Assembly: GCF_002920635.1 (NCBI RefSeq) | Contig: NZ_PQSR01000002.1 | Coordinates: forward strand, 159,892 to 223,891 | Source: Streptomyces sp. Ru72 | GTDB lineage: Bacteria; Actinomycetota; Actinomycetes; Streptomycetales; Streptomycetaceae | Direction of reading: 5' to 3' | Length of the DNA stretch: 64,000 bases | The notes under the pieces: generated by a model | What the model was told of the DNA's origin: nothing | Databases searched by the model: none | What the model saw: the letters and a program-made list of their open reading frames with translations, nothing else | Shown: positions 44,827 to 54,674 of the stretch, one piece after another | Layout of the letters: each line of letters opens with the position of its first letter | Position numbering within the stretch: position 1 is the stretch's first letter | Position numbers and translations under genes: made by a program

Positions 44827-46854
44827 GTGACCCGCCATAGCTCAACGGCCGTACAACCGGAGCGCCTTCGCACGTACCGGCCGGACATTCAGGGCCTGCG
44901 CGCCGTGGCCATCATGATGGTCGTCAGCATGCACTGCGGCATCCTCGACATCCACGGCGGCGTGGACGTCAGCTTCGTGCTGAGCGGCTTCCTCATCGGC
45001 GGCCAGCTCCTGGCCGAGATCGACAAGACCGGCAAGGTGTCCCTGACCAGATTCTGGGCCCGCCGGTTCAGGCGGCTCACCCCGCCGATGGCCCTCGTCA
45101 TCGTCGGCACCGCGGTCCTGGCCTGGATGTACGGCAGCCCGCTCAGGTTCCGCGCCTTCATGGAGGACGGCCTCGCTGCCTCCCTCAGCTTCCTGAACTG
45201 GCGCCTGGTCGAGAACGGCACCGACTACTTCGCCAACGACGGGTCGCAGACCCCGTACCAGCACTTCTGGTCGCTGGGCATCGAGGAACAGTTCTACTTC
45301 GCCGCCCCGATCCTCCTCGTCGCACTCGTCTGGATCAGCCGCAAGATCTTCCGCAACCGCGCCCTGGTCGCGCTGTTCCTGACGGCCGTAATCGCCGGAT
45401 CGTTCTATCTGGGCTGGTCGAAGACCTCCGAGAACCAGCCCCTCGCATACTTCAGCACTCATACCCGGATCTGGGAGATCACCTGCGGCGTCCTGCTCGC
45501 CCTCGCCGCTCCCCTGGTCTCCCGCATGAACACCGCTGTGGCCGCGATCATCTCGTGGCTGGGGCTCGGCACCGTGCTCGTCACCGCGATGCTCATCACC
45601 AGCACGACACCGCTGCCCGGCTATGCGGTGGCCGGCCCGGTCATCGGCGCCGTCATGGTCATCGCCGGTGGCTGCGCCAATCCGCGGTTCGGCGCGGAGC
45701 GGCTGCTCGACAATCCCGTCCTCGACTTCGTCGGCAACGTCAGCTACGGCTGGTATCTGACCCACTGGCCGCTCCTGGTGCTCTGGCCGTCCATCACCGA
45801 CCGGGATTTCACGTTCCAGGAGCGGATGCGTGTCGTCGTCCTGTCGTTCCTGGTGGCCGTCGTCCTGCATTACGCGGTCGAGCGCAGGTTCAAGAAGAAC
45901 GTGTCGCTGGTCGCCCGCCCCTGGAAGGGCGTGTTCACCGGCGGATTCACCACCGCGGGCACGGCCGGCGCGATGGTCCTCGCCACGATCGTGCCGCTGC
46001 ACCTGGCGACCTCGTCCCCGTCGAACACGGTCGCGGTCGGGTACACCAGCGAGGCGTCGGTCAAGGACTCCGTGCACCGCACACAGCTCTCCGCGACCGT
46101 GCAGGGCGCTCTGCAGAGCGCGCCCAAGAACATCGCCGAGGCCGGCTGCATCGACAACATCGACGTCCCCAAGTTCGTGATGCGCGACGGCTGCGTCGCC
46201 GGCGACCCGAAGGGCTCCAAGACCCTTGTCATCATGGGGGACTCCCACGCCTGGCAGTGGAACGACCTCTACGACGAGATCGGCAAGGAACTCGGCGTAC
46301 GGGTGGTGACCATGGAAAAAGGCGGCTGCTCGCCGCAGGCGTACCGCATCATCAACCCCCAGTTGAACCGCGAGTACACCGAGTGCGACAGCTGGCGCCA
46401 GTCGGCCTTCGCGGAGCTCAAGAAGATCCGCCCGGACGTCCTCGTGATTGCCGACCGAGCGCGCGGTGAGGCGAACCGGGCCGGCGCCGAGGCCTCGTTC
46501 AAGGTGTTCAAGGGGACCGGCGCCAGGCTCGTCTACATGACGGACACTCCGGAGCCCGGCCAGAACATCCCGGATTGTCTCGCGAGCCACATGGACACCA
46601 TCACGCTCTGCAACCGCAAGCAGTGGCAGGCGCTGGAGTACACCGAGGTCCGCGCCATGGAGCAGGCAGTGGCCAAGAAGTACGGTGCGGACATCATCGA
46701 CACGGCGCCCGCGTTCTGCGCCGAGGGCGTGTGCCCGGCGGTCATCGGCGACCAGGTCGTCTACTTCGACAACAGCCACATCACGTCGTCGTACTCCAAG
46801 ACCCTCAAGCCCTTCCTCCAGCCCACCCTGAAGGAGATCCTGGACAGGGCATAG
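44827..46854 (+). CDS. Acyltransferase-3 / SGNH membrane O-acyltransferase
   Basis: 675-aa OafA/YrhL-like protein. The N-terminal acyltransferase-3 domain (DIQGLRAVAIMMVVSMHC, FVLSGFLIGG, YQHFWSLGIEEQFYF) has about ten membrane helices to residue 390. The extracytoplasmic C-terminal SGNH domain (about 430-675) has nucleophile Ser in IMGDSHAWQW and DNSHIT supplying Asp and His. Such two-domain enzymes move acyl (usually acetyl) groups across the membrane onto glycans. GTG 44827 with GGAGAACC. Last gene of the inferred glycan operon. Confidence 0.88.
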   Translation: MTRHSSTAVQPERLRTYRPDIQGLRAVAIMMVVSMHCGILDIHGGVDVSFVLSGFLIGGQLLAEIDKTGKVSLTRFWARRFRRLTPPMALVIVGTAVLAWMYGSPLRFRAFMEDGLAASLSFLNWRLVENGTDYFANDGSQTPYQHFWSLGIEEQFYFAAPILLVALVWISRKIFRNRALVALFLTAVIAGSFYLGWSKTSENQPLAYFSTHTRIWEITCGVLLALAAPLVSRMNTAVAAIISWLGLGTVLVTAMLITSTTPLPGYAVAGPVIGAVMVIAGGCANPRFGAERLLDNPVLDFVGNVSYGWYLTHWPLLVLWPSITDRDFTFQERMRVVVLSFLVAVVLHYAVERRFKKNVSLVARPWKGVFTGGFTTAGTAGAMVLATIVPLHLATSSPSNTVAVGYTSEASVKDSVHRTQLSATVQGALQSAPKNIAEAGCIDNIDVPKFVMRDGCVAGDPKGSKTLVIMGDSHAWQWNDLYDEIGKELGVRVVTMEKGGCSPQAYRIINPQLNREYTECDSWRQSAFAELKKIRPDVLVIADRARGEANRAGAEASFKVFKGTGARLVYMTDTPEPGQNIPDCLASHMDTITLCNRKQWQALEYTEVRAMEQAVAKKYGADIIDTAPAFCAEGVCPAVIGDQVVYFDNSHITSSYSKTLKPFLQPTLKEILDRA

Positions 46855-46912
46855 GCCGCGTCCCAACCGCGCCCCGGCCCGGCTCCGGCCGGGGCCGGCC
46901 GGGGCCGGCCCG

Positions 46913-47755
46913 TCACTGCCCTCGGACCCGCACCCGCCGCGCCTGCCGCTGCCGCTCGGCAAGCTGGTCGTCCGCCGGGTAGGCGACCTCCTCCAGGGTC
47001 AGCCCGAGCGGGCGGACGACGTGGACGGCGCTGTCGCGGACGCCGGCGTCGAGGACCTTGCGCGGCCACTCCACGCCACGGTGGCCGTCGCCCACGAACA
47101 GCAGGGCGCCGACCATGGAGCGCACCTGGTTGTGACAGAAGGCATCGGCGCGGACCTCGATCTCGACGACACCGTCCGCCCCCCGGCGCACCCCGAAGTC
47201 GAAGATCTCCCGTATCGTCGTCGCCCCCTCGCGTTTCTTCGCGTACGCCGCGAAGTCGTGCTCCCCGATCAGGGACTTGGCGGCCGTGTCCATCGCGTCG
47301 ACGTCCAGGGGCCAGTCGTGCCACAGCACGTGGTGGCGCAGCAGCGGATCGACGCCGCCGGGGTTGTCGGTGACCCGGTAGGCGTAGCGCCGCCAGATGG
47401 CGGAGAAGCGGGCGTTGAAGCCGCTGGGGGCCTCGCGCAGGGCCCACACCCTGACGTCCCTGGGCAGCCGTCCGGCGAGCCGCTTGAGCAGCTTGCCGCG
47501 GTGTTCGCCCCACACCTGAAGCGGCAGATCGACATGGGCGACCTGCCCCCGGGCGTGCACCCCGGCGTCGGTCCGTCCGGCGACGGTCAGCTCGTACGTC
47601 TCCGGGGAGCGGGTGACGGTGCGCAGGGCGTCCTCGATCTCCCCCTGCACGGTCCGCCTGCCGCCGGCCTGCTTGGCCCATCCGTGGAACTCGGTGCCGT
47701 CGTAGGACAGGTCGAGGCGGACGCGGACGTAACCGGGCTGTACTTCGTCACTCAC
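46913..47755 (-). CDS. truA: tRNA pseudouridine synthase A
   Basis: 280-aa enzyme modifying U38-40 of the anticodon arm. Catalytic Asp63 is in [31 protein letters not shown] and [16 protein letters not shown] are typical. GTG 47755. 73 nt after rplQ, likely the last gene of the rpoA-rplQ unit. It is convergent with the acyltransferase over a 58-nt GC-rich gap. Confidence 0.96.
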   Translation of the reverse strand: MSDEVQPGYVRVRLDLSYDGTEFHGWAKQAGGRRTVQGEIEDALRTVTRSPETYELTVAGRTDAGVHARGQVAHVDLPLQVWGEHRGKLLKRLAGRLPRDVRVWALREAPSGFNARFSAIWRRYAYRVTDNPGGVDPLLRHHVLWHDWPLDVDAMDTAAKSLIGEHDFAAYAKKREGATTIREIFDFGVRRGADGVVEIEVRADAFCHNQVRSMVGALLFVGDGHRGVEWPRKVLDAGVRDSAVHVVRPLGLTLEEVAYPADDQLAERQRQARRVRVRGQ

Positions 47756-47828
47756 GTGGGAATCCTCTCAGGTACGCGAAAGCGGGTCCGCCCGGCAAGG
47801 GCGGACCCGCTCAGCGCGAGGTGGAACC

Positions 47829-48335
47829 TCAGGCGTCCTTCGACTCCTCGGCAGCGGCCTCCTCGGCCGGCGCCTCGGTGGCCTCGTCGGCCTTGGTCTC
47901 CTCAGCCTTGGCCTCGGCCTCCTTGACGGCACGCTTGGTCGCCGCCTCGGCCTCGCCGACCGCCTTCTGCTGCACCGTCAGCGCCTCGACCAGCTCGATG
48001 ACGGCCATGGGCGCGTTGTCGCCACGGCGGTTACCGATCTTGGTGATGCGGGTGTAACCACCCGGACGGTTCTCGTACCGCGGGCCGATCTCGGTGAAGA
48101 GCGTGTGGACGATGCTCTTGTCCGTGATGACCTGGAGCACCTGACGGCGGTTGTGAAGGTCGCCCTTCTTCGCCTTGGTGATCAGACGCTCGGCGTACGG
48201 GCGCAGGCGGCGGGCCTTCGCCTCGGTGGTGGTGATACGACCGTGCTCGAACAGCGACTTCGCGAGGTTCGCGAGGATGTGCTTCTCGTGCGCGGCACTG
48301 CCGCCCAGACGGGCACCCTTGGTGGGCTTCGGCAT
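47829..48335 (-). CDS. rplQ: 50S ribosomal protein L17
   Basis: 168-aa L17: [44 protein letters not shown] and [24 protein letters not shown], with a long acidic Ala/Glu-rich tail usual in Streptomyces. AGGAG precedes ATG 48335. Separated from rpoA by 188 nt that contain a dispersed repeat. Confidence 0.97.
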   Translation of the reverse strand: MPKPTKGARLGGSAAHEKHILANLAKSLFEHGRITTTEAKARRLRPYAERLITKAKKGDLHNRRQVLQVITDKSIVHTLFTEIGPRYENRPGGYTRITKIGNRRGDNAPMAVIELVEALTVQQKAVGEAEAATKRAVKEAEAKAEETKADEATEAPAEEAAAEESKDA

Positions 48336-48437
48336 CGTGTTTCTCCTAGGTGTCTGCCCCGGCCGTGTCAGGTACCGGGGTCAGTATCCGAGCGGGCGGT
48401 CGCCCGTCGGAGATCCAGGCCCCCGAAGGGGCCTGGA

Positions 48438-48498
48438 GGGGCCGCGCCCCGTCAGGGGCGCGGGGAACTGCGCGACCAGCCGGAGCGGACCCGCAGCC
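48438..48498. repeat. Dispersed Streptomyces hairpin repeat between rpoA and rplQ
   Basis: A CCGCGCCCC-GTCA-GGGGCGCGG stem (48442-48463) is followed by GGAACTGCGCGACCAGCC and, further on, GACCCGCAGCC. I recall this composite sequence (hairpin, then GGAACTGCGCGACnAGCC) at many intergenic places in Streptomyces genomes. Here it interrupts a ribosomal operon. Confidence 0.7.
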
Positions 48499-48523
48499 AA
48501 AATCCGGCGTCCTCGCGGAGCGC

Positions 48524-49546
48524 CTAGTACTGCTCGGTCTCGACGAAGCCCGCGTCCGCGTCGTCGTCCGCGCCGAAGGCGTCCGCGGCGGCGGTCGGGT
48601 CGAATCCGGGCGGGCTGTCCTTGAGCGCGAGGCCCATGCCGGCCAGCTTCGCCTTGACCTCGTCGATGGACTTCGCACCGAAGTTGCGAATGTCGAGGAG
48701 GTCCGCCTCGGAGCGCGCGACGAGCTCACCCACGGAGTGGATGCCCTCACGCTTGAGGCAGTTGTACGACCGAACGGTGAGCTCCAGCTCCTCGATCGGC
48801 AGCGCCAGGTCGGCGGCAAGGGCGGCGTCCGTCGGGGACGGGCCCATGTCGATGCCCTCGGCGTCGATGTTCAGCTCGCGCGCGAGACCGAACAGCTCGA
48901 CCAGCGTCTTACCGGCGGAGGCCATGGCGTCACGCGGACGCATCGCCTGCTTGGTCTCGACGTCGACGATCAGCTTGTCGAAGTCGGTGCGCTGCTCGAC
49001 ACGCGTGGCCTCGACCTTGTACGTGACCTTCAGCACGGGGCTGTAGATCGAGTCGACCGGGATACGACCGATCTCCTGGCCCACCTGCTTGTTCTGCACG
49101 GCGGAGACGTAACCACGGCCACGCTCGACCGTGAGCTCCATCTCCAGCTTGCCCTTGCCGTTGAGCGTGGCGAGGACCAGGTCGGGGTTGTGCACCTCGA
49201 CACCGGCCGGGGGCGCGATGTCGGCGGCGGTGACCAGACCCGGGCCCTGCTTGCGCAGGTACATCACGACCGGCTCGTCGTGCTCCGAGGAGACGACCAG
49301 CTGCTTGATGTTGAGGATCAGGTCGGTGACGTCCTCCTTGACGCCCGGCACGGTGGTGAACTCGTGCAGGACGCCGTCGATGCGGATGCTGGTGACAGCA
49401 GCGCCGGGGATCGACGACAGGAGCGTACGGCGGAGGGAGTTGCCGAGGGTGTAGCCGAAGCCCGGCTCCAGCGGCTCGATCACGAACCGGGAGCGGAACT
49501 CGTCGACGACCTCTTCGGTCAACGAGGGACGCTGAGCGATCAGCAT
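48524..49546 (-). CDS. rpoA: RNA polymerase alpha subunit
   Basis: 340-aa alpha subunit. N-terminal assembly domain ([30 protein letters not shown] in part) and C-terminal domain (about 245-315; [36 protein letters not shown]) that contacts promoters and activators, ending in an acidic tail ([17 protein letters not shown]). ATG 49546. 146 nt after rpsK with a hairpin in the gap. Confidence 0.98.
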   Translation of the reverse strand: MLIAQRPSLTEEVVDEFRSRFVIEPLEPGFGYTLGNSLRRTLLSSIPGAAVTSIRIDGVLHEFTTVPGVKEDVTDLILNIKQLVVSSEHDEPVVMYLRKQGPGLVTAADIAPPAGVEVHNPDLVLATLNGKGKLEMELTVERGRGYVSAVQNKQVGQEIGRIPVDSIYSPVLKVTYKVEATRVEQRTDFDKLIVDVETKQAMRPRDAMASAGKTLVELFGLARELNIDAEGIDMGPSPTDAALAADLALPIEELELTVRSYNCLKREGIHSVGELVARSEADLLDIRNFGAKSIDEVKAKLAGMGLALKDSPPGFDPTAAADAFGADDDADAGFVETEQY

Positions 49547-49633
49547 GTGTGGATCAGATCCTTCAGTCGGGGGCGCCCGCTATATGACGCCCGACCACAC
49601 CGCACCCGGAGGGGCGCGGGTACTGCAAGGGTA

Positions 49634-49669
49634 CGGGCGGTACGCCCCGAACCGGGACCGTACCGCCCG
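49634..49669 (-). terminator. Hairpin between rpsK and rpoA
   Basis: Perfect 11-bp stem CGGGCGGTACG/CGTACCGCCCG with a 14-nt loop, 24 nt after the rpsK stop. Partial terminator or processing site inside the operon. Confidence 0.6.
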
Positions 49670-49692
49670 AATCCTTCAAGCCGGGCCCTGCC

Positions 49693-50097
49693 TCAGACGC
49701 GGCGGCGCTTCGGCGGGCGGCAGCCGTTGTGCGGGGTCGGGGTGACGTCCTGGATGGAGCCGACCTCGAGGCCCGTGGCCTGCAGGGAGCGGATCGCGGT
49801 CTCACGACCGGAGCCCGGGCCCTTGACGAACACGTCGACCTTGCGCATGCCGTGCTCCTGGGCGCGGCGGGCGGCCGACTCGGCGGCCATCTGCGCGGCG
49901 AACGGCGTGGACTTCCGGGAGCCCTTGAAGCCGACGTGGCCGGCGGAGGCCCAGGAGATCACGTTGCCGGACGGGTCGGTGATCGAAACGATGGTGTTGT
50001 TGAACGTGCTCTTGATGTGCGCGTGACCGTGAGCGACGTTCTTCTTTTCCTTGCGGCGCACCTTCTTGGCAGCGCCCTGACGTCCCTTGGGGGGCAT
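49693..50097 (-). CDS. rpsK: 30S ribosomal protein S11
   Basis: 134-aa S11: [38 protein letters not shown] and [26 protein letters not shown]. Lies between rpsM (65 nt upstream) and rpoA. Confidence 0.98.
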   Translation of the reverse strand: MPPKGRQGAAKKVRRKEKKNVAHGHAHIKSTFNNTIVSITDPSGNVISWASAGHVGFKGSRKSTPFAAQMAAESAARRAQEHGMRKVDVFVKGPGSGRETAIRSLQATGLEVGSIQDVTPTPHNGCRPPKRRRV

Positions 50098-50162
50098 CCT
50101 TTAACTCCTACGGGAGGTGGTCGGTCCTACAGCGAAGACCGTGGACAGGTGTCCGCTGCGGA

Positions 50163-50543
50163 CTACTTCTTGCCCGGCTTCTTCTTGCCGGCGATGGCGC
50201 GACGCGGGCCCTTACGGGTACGGGCGTTGGTGCTGGTGCGCTGACCGCGGACGGGCAGACCGCGACGGTGACGCAGACCCTGGTAGGTACCGATCTCGAC
50301 CTTGCGGCGGATGTCGGCCTGGATCTCGCGACGGAGGTCACCCTCGGTCTTGATGTTGTTGTCGACGTACTCGCGGATCGCGACCAGCTGCTCCTCGGTC
50401 AGGTCCCGAACACGGGTGTTCGGGTCGACGCCGGTCGCAGCCAGCGTCTCCTTCGAGAGGGTCCGGCCGATGCCGAACACGTAGGTGAGGGCGATCTCCA
50501 CGCGCTTTTCGCGCGGGATGTCGACACCGGAAACGCGTGCCAT
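50163..50543 (-). CDS. rpsM: 30S ribosomal protein S13
   Basis: 126-aa S13: [38 protein letters not shown] and [21 protein letters not shown] with a basic tail reaching the P site. ATG 50543. Confidence 0.98.
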   Translation of the reverse strand: MARVSGVDIPREKRVEIALTYVFGIGRTLSKETLAATGVDPNTRVRDLTEEQLVAIREYVDNNIKTEGDLRREIQADIRRKVEIGTYQGLRHRRGLPVRGQRTSTNARTRKGPRRAIAGKKKPGKK

Positions 50544-50642
50544 TCAATGGCTCCTGGTGATCTTCGGAGGTCTTCCACAGGACCGGTTCCCAGCCGCCGT
50601 ATCAGGTACGAACTGGGTCCCCGGCCTCCGAACCGGGGGTGT

Positions 50643-50663
50643 CAAGCCGCCTCAAGCGGCTTG
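50643..50663 (-). terminator. Hairpin between rpmJ and rpsM
   Basis: Perfect CAAGCCGC-CTCAA-GCGGCTTG stem in the 199-nt gap; another possible partial terminator or leader element of rpsM-rpsK-rpoA. Confidence 0.45.
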
Positions 50664-50742
50664 GGCCCTGCGTATGAACAAATTCAGCTCGCGTCGCGCG
50701 AAACTCTGCGATAGCGGTGCAGAGGGTGCGGTCGGTCGTGCG

Positions 50743-50856
50743 TCAGCCCTGGCGCTGCTTGTGGCGCGGGTTCTCGCAGATGACCATGACCCGGCCGTGA
50801 CGGCGGATCACCCTGCACTTGTCGCAGATCTTCTTGACGCTCGGCTTGACCTTCAT
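50743..50856 (-). CDS. rpmJ: 50S ribosomal protein L36
   Basis: 37-aa L36 starting [20 protein letters not shown] and ending [10 protein letters not shown]. This is the zinc-binding form with C11, C14, C27 and H32. ATG 50856, 62 nt after infA. Confidence 0.97.
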   Translation of the reverse strand: MKVKPSVKKICDKCRVIRRHGRVMVICENPRHKQRQG

Positions 50857-50918
50857 GGGATGTGAGGTTCTCCGGGTCAGTTGCCGGCGGTCCCGCTCAC
50901 GCGGGACGTGGGCAAGAT

Positions 50919-51140
50919 CTACTTGTAGCGGTAGACGATCCGGCCACGCGTCAGGTCGTACGGAGACAGCTCCACCACGACCCGGTCGTCAGGGAGGATG
51001 CGGATGTAGTGCATACGCATCTTGCCGCTGATGTGTGCCAGGACCTGGTGGCCGTTCTGGAGCTCGACCTTGAACATGGCGTTCGGAAGAGACTCGACGA
51101 CAGTGCCCTCGATCTCGATGGCACCTTGCTTCTTGGCCAC
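50919..51140 (-). CDS. infA: Translation initiation factor IF-1
   Basis: 73-aa S1/OB-fold protein ([48 protein letters not shown]) that binds the ribosomal A site during initiation. GTG 51140. Confidence 0.98.
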   Translation of the reverse strand: MAKKQGAIEIEGTVVESLPNAMFKVELQNGHQVLAHISGKMRMHYIRILPDDRVVVELSPYDLTRGRIVYRYK

Positions 51141-51485
51141 GCTTCGCCCTTCGAATCGACTACCTTGATCGACTCCTGGTGCGCCTTACGCGTGCATGCG
51201 GACATGCGGGTGCACAAGAGCCGACGAGTCAGTCTACGTCAGCGCACCCGGAAAGACGAATCGCGGAAGTCTGCCCCATCGGGGTGATCGCTATGCACGG
51301 GGGGCGGTTCCTCGACCGGCGTCAGGCCGACGGATCCGGCGCCGCCGTGACCCCGTGCTCGGCGAGCTTCGCCTTGCCCCCGGCCTCTCCTCGACGCCGC
51401 TCTCGCGGGCTCGGCGCCCGGGGCGCCCACAGGCTTCGAGCGGCTGCGCCGGCCTGCGACCGGCGGTCGTGGGTCCAGGCCGGCG
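51141..51485. other. Gap between map and infA containing a copy of the map 3' end
   Basis: 345 nt. About 100 nt next to infA are leader sequence with no clear promoter. The part nearest map contains a second copy of the last codons of map (see repeat). No independent gene is supported. Confidence 0.6.
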
Positions 51486-51546
51486 TCAGGCCAGCGGATC
51501 CGGCGCCGCCGTGACCCCGTGCTCGGCGAGCTTCGCCTTGCCCCCG
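51316..51546. repeat. 67-bp direct repeat duplicating the map 3' end
   Basis: 51316-51382 and 51480-51546 are 65/67 identical (GA versus AG is the only difference), 164 bp apart. The right copy encodes the last residues of Map (GKAKLAEHGVTAAPDPLA plus stop). The left copy, past the stop codon, still encodes GKAKLAEHGVTAAPDPSA plus stop. Confidence 0.9.
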
Positions 51547-52322
51547 TCGGGAGCCGTCAGCACCAGGGGACCGTCCTCCGTGAGGGCGACGGAGTGCTCC
51601 CAGTGGGACGACCATGTGCCGTCCGTCGTGATGACCGTCCAGTCGTCCGACAGGACCTCGGTCTTCGGCGTGCCGAGCGACACCATCGGCTCGATCGCCA
51701 GGCAGAAACCGGGCACCAGCTTCGGGCCCTTGCCGCGGCGTCGGTCCACGTAGTTCAGCAGGTGCGGGTCCATGTGCATCTCGGTGCCGATGCCGTGGCC
51801 GCCGTAGTCCTCGATGATCCCGTACCGGCCGCCGCCCGGCTTCGGCTGCCGCCGGATGTACGTCTCGATGGCCCGGGAGACGTCGACGAGGCGGTTGCCC
51901 TGCTTCATCGCCGCGATGCCGGCCCACATGGACTCCTCGGTCACCCGGGACAGCTCGATGAGCTCCGGGGCGTGTCCGGAGCCGACGAACGCGGTGAACG
52001 CCGCGTCGCCGTGCCAGCCGTCCACGATCGCCCCGGCGTCGATGGAGATGATGTCGCCGTCCTTGAGGACCACCTCGTCGGAGGGGATGCCGTGGACGAC
52101 GACCTCGTTGACCGAGGTGCAGATGGTCGCCGGGAAACCGCCGTACCCCAGGAAGTTCGACTTCGCCCCGTGCTCGGCCAGCACCTTGCGGGCGACCTCG
52201 TCCAGGTCCTTCGTCGTGGCGCCCGGCACGGCCGCCTCGCGCGTGGCCTCGTGCACGGCGGCGACGACCAGCCCCGCCTCACGCATCTTGGCGATCTGCT
52301 CGCGGGTCTTGATCTGCACCAT
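51486..52322 (-). CDS. map: Methionine aminopeptidase, type I
   Basis: 278-aa metalloprotease removing N-terminal Met. Metal ligands lie in SIDAGAIVDGWHGDAAFT (two Asp), YGGHGIGTEMHM (His), CLAIEPMV (Glu) and the final SVALTEDGPLVL (Glu). ATG 52322; the upstream frame to 52367 is not needed. 202 nt after adk, beyond a hairpin. Confidence 0.97.
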   Translation of the reverse strand: MVQIKTREQIAKMREAGLVVAAVHEATREAAVPGATTKDLDEVARKVLAEHGAKSNFLGYGGFPATICTSVNEVVVHGIPSDEVVLKDGDIISIDAGAIVDGWHGDAAFTAFVGSGHAPELIELSRVTEESMWAGIAAMKQGNRLVDVSRAIETYIRRQPKPGGGRYGIIEDYGGHGIGTEMHMDPHLLNYVDRRRGKGPKLVPGFCLAIEPMVSLGTPKTEVLSDDWTVITTDGTWSSHWEHSVALTEDGPLVLTAPDGGKAKLAEHGVTAAPDPLA

Positions 52323-52470
52323 GGGGGCTGCGGCCTTTCTGGACCGGGAAGAGACGGACACCAACAAAGATACGGGGCCGCGCGTCCGGCCCGTCCGGCG
52401 CTTCGGGACAGGCCGTCGGGCCGGGCGCCCGCGTCAGGGGGGCGCCCCGGACGCACCGGCACCCCATACG

Positions 52471-52504
52471 ACGGCCGCGGCCCCCGTCAGGGAACCGCGG
52501 CCGT
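52471..52504 (-). terminator. Hairpin after adk
   Basis: Perfect 10-bp ACGGCCGCGG/CCGCGGCCGT stem with a 14-nt loop, 20 nt after the adk stop and before map. Confidence 0.7.
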
Positions 52505-52524
52505 GGAGCGCCGGGCGGGGGCGA

Positions 52525-53187
52525 CTACCTGCCGCCCGCCTTCTGCTGGAGCGCCTCCATCGCGCGTGCCGTGACCTCTTCCACCTTGCCGAGGGCCGAG
52601 ATCGTGACCACCAGGCCCTGGGCCTTGTAGTAGTCGATGATCGGCTCGGTCTGGGTGTGGTAGACCTCGAGCCGCTTGCGGACCGTCTCCTCGGAGTCGT
52701 CGTCCCGCTGGTACAGCTCGCCGCCGCAGACGTCGCACACGCCTTCCTGCCTCGGCGTCTTGTACGACACGTGGAACACGTGCGACGAGTCGTTGCGGCA
52801 CACGCGGCGGCCAGCGATGCGCTTGACGACCTCGTCCTCGGGTACCTCCAGGTCGAGCACCGCGTCCAGCTTCATGCCCTCGGCCTCGAGCATGTCGTCG
52901 AGCGCCTCGGCCTGCGAGACGTTGCGCGGGAAGCCGTCCAGGAGGAAGCCGTTCTGGGCGTCCTGCTGCTCCATGCGGTCCTTGGCCATCGCGATGGTGA
53001 CCTCGTCGGGCACCAGGTTGCCCGCGTCCATGTAGGACTTCGCGAGTTTCCCGAGCTCCGTCTGCCGGCTGATGTTGGCGCGGAACAGGTCGCCCGTGGA
53101 GATGTGGGGGATCGACAGGTTCTTGGCGAGGAACGCGGCCTGCGTCCCCTTGCCGGCACCAGGCGGCCCGACGAGCACGATTCGCAT
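52525..53187 (-). CDS. adk: Adenylate kinase
   Basis: 220-aa NMP kinase: Walker A GPPGAGKGTQ (residues 7-16), DGFPRNVSQAEALD, and a long LID (RRVCRNDSSHVFHVSYKTP...VCDVCGGEL) with Cys/His of the zinc-type lid. ATG 53187 shares one base with the secY stop (TGATG), so the two are coupled. Confidence 0.97.
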   Translation of the reverse strand: MRIVLVGPPGAGKGTQAAFLAKNLSIPHISTGDLFRANISRQTELGKLAKSYMDAGNLVPDEVTIAMAKDRMEQQDAQNGFLLDGFPRNVSQAEALDDMLEAEGMKLDAVLDLEVPEDEVVKRIAGRRVCRNDSSHVFHVSYKTPRQEGVCDVCGGELYQRDDDSEETVRKRLEVYHTQTEPIIDYYKAQGLVVTISALGKVEEVTARAMEALQQKAGGR

Positions 53188-54500
53188 CAGCGGAGGAACC
53201 CTTCGTAATTGCGCTGCTGGAGCTGGCTCTCGATCTGCTTCACCGTCTCGAGGCCGACACCCACGATGATCAGGATGCTGGTGCCACCGAACGGGAAGTT
53301 CTGGCTCGCCCCGAAGCCCACCAACGCCACTGTCGGTACGAGAGCGATCAGACCCAGGTACAGCGAACCCGGCCAGGTGATCCGGTTGAGTACGTACGAC
53401 AGATACTCAGCGGTGGGCCGACCGGCCCGGATGCCCGGGATGAAGCCACCATACTTCTTCATGTTGTCCGCGACTTCCTCGGGGTTGAACGAGATCGCCA
53501 CGTAGAAGAACGCGAAGAACACGATCAGCAGGAAGTAAAGGGTGATGTAAATCGGGTGGTCACCCTTGGTGAGGTTCTGCTGGACCCAGGACTTCCACCC
53601 GGAGTTGCCCCCGGCGAACTGCGCGATCAGCGCCGGGATGTAGAGCAGCGACGACGCGAAGATGACGGGGATCACACCCGCCTGGTTGACCTTGAGCGGG
53701 ATGTACGTGGACGTGCCGCCGTAGGAGCGGCGGCCGATCATCCGCTTGGCGTACTGCACGGGGATGCGGCGCTGTGCCTGCTCGACGAAGACCACCAGGC
53801 CGACCATGACCAGGCCGACCAGGATGACCGTGCCGAACTCGATCCAGCCGCCGGCCAGGGTGCCCTGCTTCTTGATCGCCCAGAGCGCGGACGGGAAGGT
53901 CGCGGCGATCGAGATGAACATCAGGATGGACATGCCGTTCCCGATGCCGCGGTCGGTGATCAGCTCACCGAGCCACATGACGACGGCGGTACCGGCGGTC
54001 ATGCAGATGACCATCGTGATGGTGGTGAAGATCGACTGGTCGGGCACGATCGAGGACGCCACCGGGCAGCCCGAGAACAGGGCGCCACTGCGGGCGGTGG
54101 CCACCAGGCCGGTGCCCTGGAGGATCGCCAGCGCCACCGTCAGGTAGCGGGTGTACTGCGTGATCTTCGTCGTACCGGCCTGGCCCTCCTTCTTGAGGGC
54201 CTCGAGGCGCGGGATGACCACGGTCAGCAGCTGGAGAATGATGCTCGCCGTGATGTACGGCATGATGCCCAGCGCGAAGACCGTGATCTGGAGCAGCGCG
54301 CCGCCGCTGAACATGTTGACCAGACCGAACAGGCCCTGCTGTCCTTTGGCCACGTCGATACAGGTCTGAACGCTCTTGTAGTCGACGCCGGGGATCGGGA
54401 TGTGCGTACCGACCCGGTACACCACGATGATGCCCAGCGTGAAGAGCAGCTTCTTGCGCAGGTCGGGCGTCCTGAACGCCCGGGCGAACGCGGTGAGCAC
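53187..54500 (-). CDS. secY: Protein translocase channel subunit SecY
   Basis: 437-aa, ten-helix channel protein. FTLGIIVVYRVGTHIPIPGV lies in helix 1, the plug region follows, YGGTSTYIPLKVNQAGVIPVIFASSLLY is in helix 7, and the C-terminal tail is ESQLQQRNYEGFL. GTG 54500 with AGGAGG. A TAAGGT hexamer (54652-54647) upstream may be its own promoter -10, since a strong hairpin separates it from rplO. Confidence 0.97.
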   Translation of the reverse strand: MLTAFARAFRTPDLRKKLLFTLGIIVVYRVGTHIPIPGVDYKSVQTCIDVAKGQQGLFGLVNMFSGGALLQITVFALGIMPYITASIILQLLTVVIPRLEALKKEGQAGTTKITQYTRYLTVALAILQGTGLVATARSGALFSGCPVASSIVPDQSIFTTITMVICMTAGTAVVMWLGELITDRGIGNGMSILMFISIAATFPSALWAIKKQGTLAGGWIEFGTVILVGLVMVGLVVFVEQAQRRIPVQYAKRMIGRRSYGGTSTYIPLKVNQAGVIPVIFASSLLYIPALIAQFAGGNSGWKSWVQQNLTKGDHPIYITLYFLLIVFFAFFYVAISFNPEEVADNMKKYGGFIPGIRAGRPTAEYLSYVLNRITWPGSLYLGLIALVPTVALVGFGASQNFPFGGTSILIIVGVGLETVKQIESQLQQRNYEGFLR

Positions 54501-54674
54501 GGTGCCTCCTGCGACCCCCGCGCAACTGCGTCAAGGGTGACGGTCTGAGTTTCCGACTGAACAACGACAACAACGACATACGTAACGGTCGACTGCCGCT
54601 CCGGGTGCCCGTACCGCGACACCCGGTGAAATGGGCAGTGCAGGCCACCTTACCCGCGAGACTGCCTCCCTTGG

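Noticed and set aside
38432..46854. Glycan locus as a mobile element or prophage insertion
   Set aside because: No integrase, transposase, tRNA or flanking direct repeats found; GC content and codon use look like the host.
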